A DNA stretch of 7,060 nucleotides from Armatimonadota bacterium (GTDB lineage: Bacteria; Armatimonadota; Zipacnadia; Zipacnadales; FEN-943), in the NCBI GenBank assembly GCA_029777735.1, contig JAKORR010000845.1, forward strand, positions 1 through 7,060, in the 5' to 3' direction. The notes beneath the pieces were generated by a model that worked only from the letters and a program-made list of their open reading frames with translations, searched no databases and was not told the DNA's origin. A program made the translations under genes and the position numbers. This document shows positions 1 through 6,435 of this stretch, piece after piece. How positions within the stretch are numbered: the stretch's first letter is position 1; the number at the start of each line of letters is the position of its first letter.

Positions 1-2172
1 CTCACGAGTGTGGACGGCGACTACACCGCCGCGCGCCGAGCCGCCATCGAAGCTCTCTTTGGCGCCGAAGGCGTGGGCGGGGAGGGCTTCCGTGTCATCA
101 TCGCCAACTCGCTGCAGAAGGTGCGCCGTTCGGGCCCCGTGAGCGACGGTGCCATCATCCGTCGGGTCCGTCTTGAGGCCGCGGCCGACGAGGCCGAGAA
201 TTTCCAGCTCGTCGTCGTGCCAGGGGGCGGGCCCCTCAAGGGCGTGGCGGTCGAGGCACCTGCGCTAACCGGCCCCGGTGGCAAGATACCCCTACAGTGG
301 AGCGTTGTGGGGTATGTAGAGACCGCAGAGCCCCTGTACAAGACGGAGTATGTGGGCTGGTGGCCGGACCCATTGCTGCCGGGGAAGCCCTTCGACGTAG
401 CCGCGGGCGAGCGCCAGCCTCTTTGGTTCACCGTTGAAGTTCCGCCGGAGGCCAAGCCCGGCCTTTACACGGGCCAGGTCACCGTTAGCGAGCGGGGGCG
501 CAGCGTCGCCATACCCGTAGAGCTACGCGTGCGCAACTTCCGCCTCCCAAGACCCGGCACGCTCTCAACAGCCTTCGGCATGTATCTGCCCCACCTGGCG
601 CGCTGGTGGTTCGGCAACCAGCCCCACAAGATGCCGATCGAGGCTTATGCGCGCTGGGCCGAGTTCCTGGGGCAGTACCGCCTAGCGCCGAAGAACATAG
701 CCCGCGACTACGTCACCGTCACTCGCGAAGGCGACAGGTACAAGGTAGACTTGAGCCAGCTTCATAAGACTGTGGGCAAGCTGGCGGATACTTACTACGC
801 GCCCTACTCCTTCGCTCTGTGCCGCATCGACATTGGAGACTACTGGTGGCGGTCGGCCCGTGGCGGTAGCTTTGCCCTGGTGGATCAAGACCCCAAGGTC
901 GGCCAGTTGTGCCTGCGCGTGATTCTTCAGAAAACCGACACGTGGGCGGACGTGAGCCGGACTCTGCGTGGGGATGATTTGCAACACAAGGGTTGCGATC
1001 TCATCAGATTCTGGCTGCGGGCCGGCGATGAGGTGTCGGCTAAGGCTGACCTCCAAGTCTACCTGAACTGCGAGGGCGCCCGCTATTCCACCACCACCCC
1101 AGTCGGCTCGACCGAGTGGCACGAGGTGGTCCTACCGATAGAACAGTTCAAGAACAACAAAACCAGCGCCCTCTTCACGGCAGACACCTTCCGGACCCTA
1201 ACCAGCTTCCAGTTCGTGATTGGCGCATCGCCCAATCCTGTCACCTTCTACGTAGACGACATCACGGGCGACGGACCCGGCGGGCGGGTGTCCATAGACG
1301 ATTGCGAGCACAGCGACGAGCAGTCTGCACGGCAGGTGGCGAATTATGTTCGCGCCCACGCGGAGGAGTGGGAGCACCAGGGCCTGCCGAAGCAGGTCTT
1401 TGTCTACGCCTTCGACGAGCCCAGCCCAACAGACTACCCCTTCCTGCGTCTCGCTTATCAGAAGATTCGAGAAACTGTGCCCCAGTACCCGATCATGCAG
1501 ACCATAGGCGACCCCAGCCCGGACGCGTTGGCGGGTCTGGTCGACATTTGGTGTCCGCTCACGCAGCGTCTGGACTCGGACTTCTACGCCGAGCGGCTAA
1601 AGGCGGGCGATGCGTTGTGGACCTACGTGTGCTGTGGGCCGCGTCCTCCCTATGCCAACTTCTTCGTCGACGAGCCCGCCGTGGATCATCGCGTGGTGTT
1701 CTGGCAGGCGCGCCAGTACGGGGCGACAGGCTTCCTCTACTGGTGCGTGACCATCTGGGACGGCCTGCCGATGGCCCATTCCGGCGAGCCCTGCTTCCCG
1801 GACGTCCCGATCAGCCTTAAGGACCATCTCACCTACCAGGCCTTCCAGACCAACGGCGACGGCTTGATCGCGTACCCAGGCAAGGATATGCAGCCGCTGT
1901 CCTCCGTCCGGCTCGAAGTCATCCGCGACGGCATCGAGGACTATGAGTACCTGGCGATGCTGGCGCGGATGGTGGAAAAGGCGCGGGCCCTGCCGGTGGA
2001 CCGGCGGCCGGCGAAGGAGCTGCTGGAGCAGGCCGAGGCGCTGACACAAGTCCCCGAAAGCGTCTCGCGTACTCTTACCGACTACACCAAGGATCCCCAG
2101 GTGTTATTGCAGCGACGGCAGGAAATAGGTGATGCAATCGAGAAGCTTACGGAGATATTAGGGCGTGAGTGA
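1..2172 (+). CDS. DUF4091/GH123-like putative glycoside hydrolase with inserted jelly-roll domain, 5'-partial
   Basis: The frame is open to the left edge, so the gene probably starts upstream; a GTG at 10 is available, but only 9 bases precede it and no ribosome binding site can be judged. Residue numbers count from that GTG (720 aa). Residues about 25-185 form a beta-rich N-terminal domain like that in front of GH123/DUF4091 barrels (ENFQLVV near 62; GLYTGQVTV near 151). A TIM-barrel-type region follows. It contains D469-E470 in YAFDEPSP, the position of the Asp-Glu catalytic pair in GH123 beta-N-acetylgalactosaminidases, then the conserved Trp/Tyr-rich stretch near 535-585. The C-terminal DUF4091 motif is RDGIEDYEYLAML (from R639). 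Residues about 280-425 (WADVSRTL, LIRFWLRAG, ending YVDDI at 414-418) look like a CBM-type jelly roll nested in the barrel. It likely cleaves glycans outside the cytoplasm; the signal peptide would lie outside the window. Family call is firm, substrate unknown. Confidence 0.88.
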   Translation, partial: LTSVDGDYTAARRAAIEALFGAEGVGGEGFRVIIANSLQKVRRSGPVSDGAIIRRVRLEAAADEAENFQLVVVPGGGPLKGVAVEAPALTGPGGKIPLQWSVVGYVETAEPLYKTEYVGWWPDPLLPGKPFDVAAGERQPLWFTVEVPPEAKPGLYTGQVTVSERGRSVAIPVELRVRNFRLPRPGTLSTAFGMYLPHLARWWFGNQPHKMPIEAYARWAEFLGQYRLAPKNIARDYVTVTREGDRYKVDLSQLHKTVGKLADTYYAPYSFALCRIDIGDYWWRSARGGSFALVDQDPKVGQLCLRVILQKTDTWADVSRTLRGDDLQHKGCDLIRFWLRAGDEVSAKADLQVYLNCEGARYSTTTPVGSTEWHEVVLPIEQFKNNKTSALFTADTFRTLTSFQFVIGASPNPVTFYVDDITGDGPGGRVSIDDCEHSDEQSARQVANYVRAHAEEWEHQGLPKQVFVYAFDEPSPTDYPFLRLAYQKIRETVPQYPIMQTIGDPSPDALAGLVDIWCPLTQRLDSDFYAERLKAGDALWTYVCCGPRPPYANFFVDEPAVDHRVVFWQARQYGATGFLYWCVTIWDGLPMAHSGEPCFPDVPISLKDHLTYQAFQTNGDGLIAYPGKDMQPLSSVRLEVIRDGIEDYEYLAMLARMVEKARALPVDRRPAKELLEQAEALTQVPESVSRTLTDYTKDPQVLLQRRQEIGDAIEKLTEILGRE

Positions 2173-2187
2173 GACTAAGACGGATGG

Positions 2188-2197
2188 CAGACGTCTG
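2188..2197. promoter_or_regulatory. Perfect 10-bp palindrome between glycosidase and kinase genes
   Basis: CAGACGTCTG is its own reverse complement and sits in the 73-base gap, about 49 bases before the kinase start. It could be an operator half or a weak hairpin, but a single 10-bp palindrome may be chance. No promoter-like -35/-10 pair is evident beside it. Confidence 0.15.
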
Positions 2198-2227
2198 TAC
2201 TCCGGCCAAGTGTCTAAACAGTTCCTC

Positions 2228-2233
2228 AGGAGG
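2228..2233 (+). promoter_or_regulatory. Strong ribosome binding site of the FGGY kinase
   Basis: AGGAGG matches the anti-Shine-Dalgarno consensus fully and lies 12 bases before the ATG at 2246, slightly longer than the usual 5-10. No other in-frame start lies between, so it supports ATG 2246. A strong own site suggests the kinase is translated independently of the upstream gene even if the two are co-transcribed. Confidence 0.75.
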
Positions 2234-2245
2234 TAGTGCAACCGT

Positions 2246-3718
2246 ATGGGCGTCTACCTGGGCCTGGATGTCGGCACAACCTCTATCTCCGGCGTGATAC
2301 TCGACACTGGGCGGCGAAAACTGACGGCGATCGCGTCGATCGTCAACGATTCGCAAGTTGATGCCAGCGTCCCGGGACGATCCGAGTGGGATATTGATTA
2401 TATGGCTGACCTGTCGCTAAGGCTCGCAGCCGAGTTGGTCGAGCAGCACGGCGGTCGTGTGGACGCCCTGGGCGTCACCGGGCAGCAACACGGTATGGTG
2501 CTTCTTGACGCCGAGGCGGCTGGTCGCGGGGAGCTGTGTGTTCGTTCTCGCTTCATTGGTTGGCAGGACCGGCGATGCGATGAGACAGCGCCTGGTGGCA
2601 CGACATGGGTCGAGCAGATGCTGAACCAAGGGGGCGCAGGATTCCTGCATAGCGGCTGTCGACCGGCTACTGGCCATATGGGCGCCACTCTCTTCTGGCT
2701 CGCTGAGCAGGGGGAGCTCCCCAGCCAGACTGTGGCCTGCTTCGCTCCCGACTACCTTGTCGCGCGGATGGTCGGTGGGCCACCTGTCACCGACCCGACC
2801 TTGGCCGCCAGCGCCGGGGTCTATGACGTGCTAGCCGGGGAGTGGAACTGGGACTTGGCGTCGGCCCTGAGGATCGCTTCTTACCTGCCCCCTGTAGTCC
2901 CCTCCTGCACGGTGGCGGGCGTTCTGTCCCCAGGTGTCGCGCGGGCGACGGGCCTCCCCGAGGGCCTACCATTGACCGTCCCCTGTGGCGACAACCAGGC
3001 CAGCTTCGCAGGCAGCGTCGCGGAACCGTTGGCCAGCGTGCTGCTGAACATCGGCACGGGCGGTCAATTGTCTGTATATGTGGCGGAGGTGCCGTCAGCT
3101 GTTAGGGATGACCCCGGCTTGTTCCTTTGCGGCGGGCTGGACCTGCGGCCCTTTCTGGGGGCGGGCTATTTGCTGGTAGGCACCGCCGGATGTGGTGGCC
3201 GATCCTACCGAGCGCTGCGTGACTTCCTGCAGCGAGTAGGCGAGCAGGTCTTTGGGTTGACCGTCGAGGATGAGCTGTACGATCGCATGGACGAGTTGGC
3301 AGCTGCCGTGCCGCCTGGGGCTGACGGAATCACGTGCGAACCAGTCTTCGGCGGGTCGCGCCGGGATCCGACGAGACGAGCCGTGTGGCGCGGTATCAGC
3401 GAGGCTAGTTTCACGCCTGGCCACTTGGCACGCTCTCTCCTTGAGGGGGTCGTGCGGGAGTACAGGATGTTGTACGAGGAGATGATGGCACTTGGTGTGA
3501 CCGCCAGGGGGCGCCTGATCGGCGCGGGCAACGGGATACGCAAGAACGCCCTTTGGCGTCAGATCGCCGAGGAAGCCTTCGGGCTGTGCATGGAGCTGGC
3601 ATGGCGACCCGAGGAGGCGGCGTTGGGGGCTGCCTTGGCTGCTGCGGTGGCGCTGGGGGAGTACGCGAGTATCCACGAGGCCAGCGCTCACTGCGTGGTC
3701 TACTCCGGCGAGGCGTAG
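2246..3718 (+). CDS. FGGY-family carbohydrate kinase, sedoheptulokinase-like
   Basis: A cytoplasmic ATP-dependent sugar kinase of 490 aa, the usual length for FGGY enzymes. The N-terminal phosphate-binding loop is GLDVGTTSISG (residues 6-16, Asp8). The first domain continues with GVTGQQHGM (76-84), the substrate-side motif equivalent to xylulokinase SGQMHG. CGDNQASFAGSV begins at C247 and carries the presumed catalytic base D249; LNIGTGGQLSVY (267 onward) is the second-domain phosphate motif; GAGNGIRKN (426-434) is the adenosine motif, followed by the EEAALGAA helix typical of the family. The GDNQASF/NIGTGGQ combination resembles the bacterial sedoheptulokinase-like branch more than xylulokinase (GGGDN) or glycerol kinase, so sedoheptulose or another ketose is the best guess; this is recalled family knowledge, not a search. 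It lies 73 bases after the glycosidase gene on the same strand, which suggests joint sugar use. Family near certain, substrate uncertain. Confidence 0.9.
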   Translation: MGVYLGLDVGTTSISGVILDTGRRKLTAIASIVNDSQVDASVPGRSEWDIDYMADLSLRLAAELVEQHGGRVDALGVTGQQHGMVLLDAEAAGRGELCVRSRFIGWQDRRCDETAPGGTTWVEQMLNQGGAGFLHSGCRPATGHMGATLFWLAEQGELPSQTVACFAPDYLVARMVGGPPVTDPTLAASAGVYDVLAGEWNWDLASALRIASYLPPVVPSCTVAGVLSPGVARATGLPEGLPLTVPCGDNQASFAGSVAEPLASVLLNIGTGGQLSVYVAEVPSAVRDDPGLFLCGGLDLRPFLGAGYLLVGTAGCGGRSYRALRDFLQRVGEQVFGLTVEDELYDRMDELAAAVPPGADGITCEPVFGGSRRDPTRRAVWRGISEASFTPGHLARSLLEGVVREYRMLYEEMMALGVTARGRLIGAGNGIRKNALWRQIAEEAFGLCMELAWRPEEAALGAALAAAVALGEYASIHEASAHCVVYSGEA

Positions 3719-3837
3719 GGGCCGCCCTGCGGTTCCATCCCTGGTCCGCGAAGGCATTGTGGTCTCCTCGGCTTGCCTCCGTCATCTCCCTCTGCCTATC
3801 TCTCCGTTCCTCTAAGGTGGTTTGCTTTGCCCAACTG

Positions 3838-3921
3838 TCAGGGGGTCTGGGGGAATGGGTTCCCTCAGTGGGGTGCAGGGGCAACGGCTCCTGCCGGGGG
3901 GCTTGGGGGCGGCGCCCCTGA
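3838..3921. repeat. 84-bp G-rich element: three hairpins between 7-bp inverted repeats
   Basis: TCAGGGG (3838-3844) and CCCCTGA (3915-3921) are exact reverse complements and bound the element. Inside, 3847-3855 pairs with 3860-3868 (9 bp, one G-T, loop TGGG); 3875-3882 pairs with 3887-3894 (8 bp, one G-T, loop AACG); and 3906-3910 pairs with 3914-3918 (5 bp, loop GGC). The last stem competes with the outer pairing. The compact, purely intergenic, fold-back design recalls short dispersed repeats or MITE-like elements of GC-rich bacteria, but only one copy lies in this window, so repetition is inferred. It could instead end kinase transcription or act as a leader of the next gene, although no T-run follows. 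Confidence 0.45.
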
Positions 3922-4008
3922 TCGGCGCACGTGCCGCTGAACCTTACTGCCGCGGGGGCGTCTATAGGGCGACACACACGTACGAAGGTCCAAATGCGCC
4001 AAGCGATC

Positions 4009-4014
4009 GGAGGT
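4009..4014 (+). promoter_or_regulatory. Ribosome binding site that decides the start at 4024
   Basis: GGAGGT lies 9 bases before ATG 4024. Earlier in-frame starts (GTG 3931, ATG 3994) have no comparable site and would put polar residues ahead of the signal sequence, so they are rejected. Confidence 0.7.
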
Positions 4015-4023
4015 CATCAGGCG

Positions 4024-4584
4024 ATGAAAAAAACGTGGATCGCGGTTATAGCAATAGCTGTGGTGGTGTCAGGGGGCGTCCTGCTTGCCCAGTGGACACT
4101 GGGCGCAGGCACGGAGGATCAAGCTGCAGGCACGCCCGAGCAGGGTGGTGGGGCACCGGGTGTGGGCGATGCGGGCGGTCGTGGAGGCCCGGCAGGCTGG
4201 CGTGAGGCAGGCCTGGGACGGGGGATGGGCCGTGGCTACGTCCAGCCAACGCCTGAGAGCAAGGCCCTCTGGGATGAGTTAGGGGTCCTCCAGGCGCGAT
4301 CGCACACCAAGGAGTGGGAACTATTCGAGGCTCTTGCCGAGCAGCCGGCCGATCAGGGTAAGGTAACGGCCCTCACGCAGGAACTTAGGCAACTACGGCG
4401 AGAGATGGCGGCCAAGCGCGAACAACTCAGGCAGTACTGGAAGGCCCTTCCAGGTGCGGGGGGTGGACCTGGTGGTGGAGGTGCCGAGGGCCGCGGCCGG
4501 GCTGGGAGGCGTGGGTTCCGCGGCGGTGAGGGTATGCGTGGTGGACAGGACGCCCAGCCGGTCCCTGAGGTTCAGCAGCAGTAG
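4024..4584 (+). CDS. Small exported Gly-rich helical protein, Spy/CpxP/Metal_resist-like
   Basis: A protein of 186 aa. MKKTW followed by a hydrophobic run (residues 6-22) forms a signal peptide or N-terminal anchor, so it acts outside the cytoplasmic membrane. Residues 25-75 are Gly/Ala-rich linker. Residues 77-143 form a charged amphipathic helical segment; ALAEQPADQGKV and then LTQELRQLRREMAAKREQ resemble the helices of periplasmic Spy/CpxP/ZraP-type proteins (Metal_resist family), which bind unfolded proteins or metals and buffer envelope stress. The usual C-terminal LTPEQ repeat is not visible. Instead residues 143-175 are Gly/Arg-rich with RG and RGG-like steps, and the protein ends in QQQ followed by two stop codons. 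No Cys is present and there is only one His (near 94), which argues against dense metal binding. It precedes a secreted M48 peptidase on the same strand, which fits an envelope role. Gene firm; family assignment tentative because the core is short and of low complexity. Confidence 0.7.
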   Translation: MKKTWIAVIAIAVVVSGGVLLAQWTLGAGTEDQAAGTPEQGGGAPGVGDAGGRGGPAGWREAGLGRGMGRGYVQPTPESKALWDELGVLQARSHTKEWELFEALAEQPADQGKVTALTQELRQLRREMAAKREQLRQYWKALPGAGGGPGGGGAEGRGRAGRRGFRGGEGMRGGQDAQPVPEVQQQ

Positions 4585-4590
4585 TAGCAG

Positions 4591-4612
4591 TGGTGGCCGG
4601 AGCGAGCCACCA
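4591..4612 (+). terminator. Possible weak hairpin terminator after the small exported protein gene
   Basis: TGGTGGC (4591-4597) pairs perfectly with GCCACCA (4606-4612) around an 8-base loop, 7 bases after the stop. Only CTTTA, about 7 bases further on, resembles a T-run, so intrinsic termination would be weak. It could equally be an mRNA-stabilising or attenuating hairpin between this gene and the peptidase. Confidence 0.3.
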
Positions 4613-4713
4613 GCCCCCACTTTATCGCAGTGACAGGAGGACCTCCGTCCTGGCGTCGGTCCTTGCCTTGCGGACGGGTAGGAAAGGCCTTGGCGAAAGG
4701 GAAGAGGACCGTC

Positions 4714-6435
4714 ATGGGTCAGCCGTCGCGCCTAGCTGTCACAAGCCTCTCGCTCCTTTTGGCGCTCTTGTGCTGTCTCGCGGGCCGGGCGGATTTGCTG
4801 GACAGTCTCGAACGTGGTATTGGCGACATGGTTACCCGGGGGATGGAGGAGTGCGGGGGCCTGTGGCACGGGCCGCGCACCGCCGCGCTGCTCGGCACGG
4901 TGTCTACGGATCTTTTTGCCTTGCGGTCCAGAGATTTTCCCTATACTCTCCGCGTCGTGGACAACTATCAGGTCAACGCCATCACGCTGCCGGGCGGGCA
5001 TATATTCGTGTATCGCGGGCTGCTGGCGCACGCCGACTCTGTGGAGGAGGTGGTGGGGGTAGTAGCGCACGAGATGGGGCACCTGGAGGATCGCGACTTC
5101 CAGCGGGTGGTGGGACGCCAACTACTCTGGTGGGGTGTGGCGGGGCTCCTGCGCCGGGGCGGGGAGGACAGCGCGGCAAACGTATCGCTCCTAGTAGGGC
5201 TATTGAACTCCCTGCGACACTCCCGCCGCCAGGAGGCCCAGGCCGACGCTGAGGGCGTGCGGCTATCCTTCCTCGCGGGCTACCATCCCGCTGGGCTCGT
5301 CTCGTTCCTATCGCGAATCCGGCGCCATGAGAGCTCGTGGTTTCAGCGTATCTTCCTCACCCACCCAGACTCCCAGGACCGGCGCGAAAACACCGAAGCC
5401 AGGATCGCGGAGTGGATTCGCGGCAATCCCATGGCCGCTCAGCGCCTTTGCCTCGCGTTGGTGGCCCGTGGACGGCCTGCCCTTGCGCTGCGATTGGCAC
5501 GCGAGTGCAGGGAACTCCCGGCGCACCGCTGGTGGGCTGAGCCCGAGGCGGATCGTCTGGCCGCCGATGTCGCCGCGCTTGCAGATGTCCCTGTCGTTCG
5601 GCCTTCCCGGCATGAGACTCCGCGCAGCCTCTATGCTGCGGTCGATAGGATTGAGCGAGACAAGCGCATTCATCATGCGATTGAGGTGGGGCAGGCCATC
5701 GATCCAGAGGTTGGGCATTTGCGCTACGCCGTGGCCCTTGCGCGAACACTGGCGGCCTTGGTGCGGTTGCAGGGGCTTATCGATCGAGGGCATGAGGCAG
5801 CCTACCGCCTCAGCTTCCTCCAGGAGCAGTCAGAGGAGCTAACCGCGTGCCTGGACAATGCCGTCGCTTGTCTCGACGGGGCCCGTCGTGGGGGATGGAT
5901 CTTGGCCGTTGCGTTGGGGGAACTGATAGCGTCTGGGCCGGGCGAACCCCTAGAACGGCTCAACAGCGCCCGCCTCTCCGGGGTATTGGCGCAGGTCCAG
6001 TGGGCCGTCTACCTCATCGGCCGCGCTGAGGACAGCGTAGATAGGCTCCTGCATGCATGCACCCGGATACTCGCCCACAGCTACTGCAAGGCTTTGGCGG
6101 ACTTATGTGCCGAGCATCCCGAGGCCACAGCCCTTCTGCGCGGGTTCATCGACGCGGGTGCAAGGACGTGCTATCCAGTCACGGCGGGGAGGAACGCGCC
6201 CGCCGGGGCCGAACATAGCACCGAGCAGGCCGGGGACTGGGTCGAAGGCTTGCGGCGAGCACTGGAGATAGACGACTGTGGTTGCGAGGCAGTTGAGGAT
6301 GTCTATATCCTTGCGGGGCTGGCGGCTCGCCAAGTGTCGGAGGAGGTTGTATTTGCTCGGGATCATATGGCAGTCGGAGCAGGCCCATGCGGTACGGCGT
6401 CATTTCGGATGTCCATAGCAACCTACCGGCCCTAG
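4714..6435 (+). CDS. Secreted M48-family zinc metallopeptidase with long helical C-terminal region
   Basis: A protein of 573 aa from ATG 4714, chosen because a purine-rich site (GGAAGAGGA, ending 4708) lies just before it and a signal peptide follows directly (hydrophobic residues 8-23, likely cleavage after GRA near 26). The GTG at 4630 would place 28 charged residues ahead of this and lacks a site. The M48 domain spans about residues 30-235: NAITLPGGHIFVYRG (88-102) is the family's substrate-edge strand; HEMGH (119-123) supplies two zinc ligands and the catalytic Glu120; EAQAD (174-178) supplies the third ligand Glu174; and THPDSQDR (from 216) is the conserved active-site loop. This is the layout of periplasmic BepA/LoiP-type proteases rather than membrane-embedded HtpX. 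Residues about 240-573 are mostly helical, may be divergent TPR-like repeats, and match no domain I recognise. It probably degrades or assists envelope proteins. Its 3' end overlaps the next gene by 49 bases. Confidence 0.9.
   Translation: MGQPSRLAVTSLSLLLALLCCLAGRADLLDSLERGIGDMVTRGMEECGGLWHGPRTAALLGTVSTDLFALRSRDFPYTLRVVDNYQVNAITLPGGHIFVYRGLLAHADSVEEVVGVVAHEMGHLEDRDFQRVVGRQLLWWGVAGLLRRGGEDSAANVSLLVGLLNSLRHSRRQEAQADAEGVRLSFLAGYHPAGLVSFLSRIRRHESSWFQRIFLTHPDSQDRRENTEARIAEWIRGNPMAAQRLCLALVARGRPALALRLARECRELPAHRWWAEPEADRLAADVAALADVPVVRPSRHETPRSLYAAVDRIERDKRIHHAIEVGQAIDPEVGHLRYAVALARTLAALVRLQGLIDRGHEAAYRLSFLQEQSEELTACLDNAVACLDGARRGGWILAVALGELIASGPGEPLERLNSARLSGVLAQVQWAVYLIGRAEDSVDRLLHACTRILAHSYCKALADLCAEHPEATALLRGFIDAGARTCYPVTAGRNAPAGAEHSTEQAGDWVEGLRRALEIDDCGCEAVEDVYILAGLAARQVSEEVVFARDHMAVGAGPCGTASFRMSIATYRP
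6376..6379 (+). promoter_or_regulatory. Ribosome binding site of the metallophosphoesterase, inside the peptidase gene
   Basis: GGAG lies 7 bases before ATG 6387, within the coding region of the peptidase. It fixes the phosphoesterase start, since the family's first strand begins directly after this ATG. It implies translational coupling with the upstream gene. Confidence 0.55.

Larger units (their letters stand above)
3719..4023. other. 305-base intergenic region with pyrimidine tract and G-rich structured element
   Basis: No convincing gene lies here; open frames crossing it are extensions of shadows of the kinase. From about 3763 to 3812 the plus strand is about 84% pyrimidine by hand count. 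It is followed at 3838-3921 by a G-rich element with three hairpins, described separately. From 3922 to 4008 no clear structure is seen; TCTATAGG at 3961-3968 is faintly -10-like but has no credible -35 partner. I see no canonical hairpin-plus-T-run terminator behind the kinase. The small exported protein gene downstream probably has its own promoter here, but I cannot place it. Confidence 0.6.

Noticed and set aside
1116..1820. 234-codon plus-strand open frame inside the glycosidase gene
   Set aside because: Its Arg/Pro/Gly-rich translation shows no family motif and lies wholly within a gene with clear conserved motifs in another frame; a GC-rich shadow.
2226..2233. CCTC-AG-GAGG fold hiding the kinase ribosome binding site
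   Set aside because: Only 4 bp with a 2-base loop, which is too tight to form a stable hairpin.
3095..3757. 220-codon minus-strand open frame over the kinase 3' half
   Set aside because: It is antisense to the conserved adenosine motif region, has no recognisable domain, and has composition typical of reverse-complement shadows.
3936..3968. Sigma-70-type promoter (CTGAAC ... TCTATAGG) before the small exported protein gene
   Set aside because: The -35 match is only about half and spacing to a good -10 is off; not distinguishable from chance.
3411..3977. 188-codon minus-strand open frame crossing the intergenic region
   Set aside because: It is mostly antisense to the kinase, Pro/Arg-rich without motifs, and its 5' part crosses the hairpin element.
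4630..4713. GTG 4630 as the start of the M48 peptidase
   Set aside because: It would place 28 mostly polar residues before an obvious signal peptide and has no ribosome binding site upstream; ATG 4714 fits both criteria.
4750..4785. Lipoprotein signal (lipobox) at the paired Cys residues 20-21 of the peptidase
   Set aside because: ALLC and LLCC lack the small residue expected just before the Cys; cleavage after GRA by signal peptidase I is more plausible.
4590..5252. 220-codon plus-strand open frame over the peptidase N-terminus
   Set aside because: The M48 catalytic motifs are in a different frame over the same bases; the alternative translation is low-complexity Gly/Arg.
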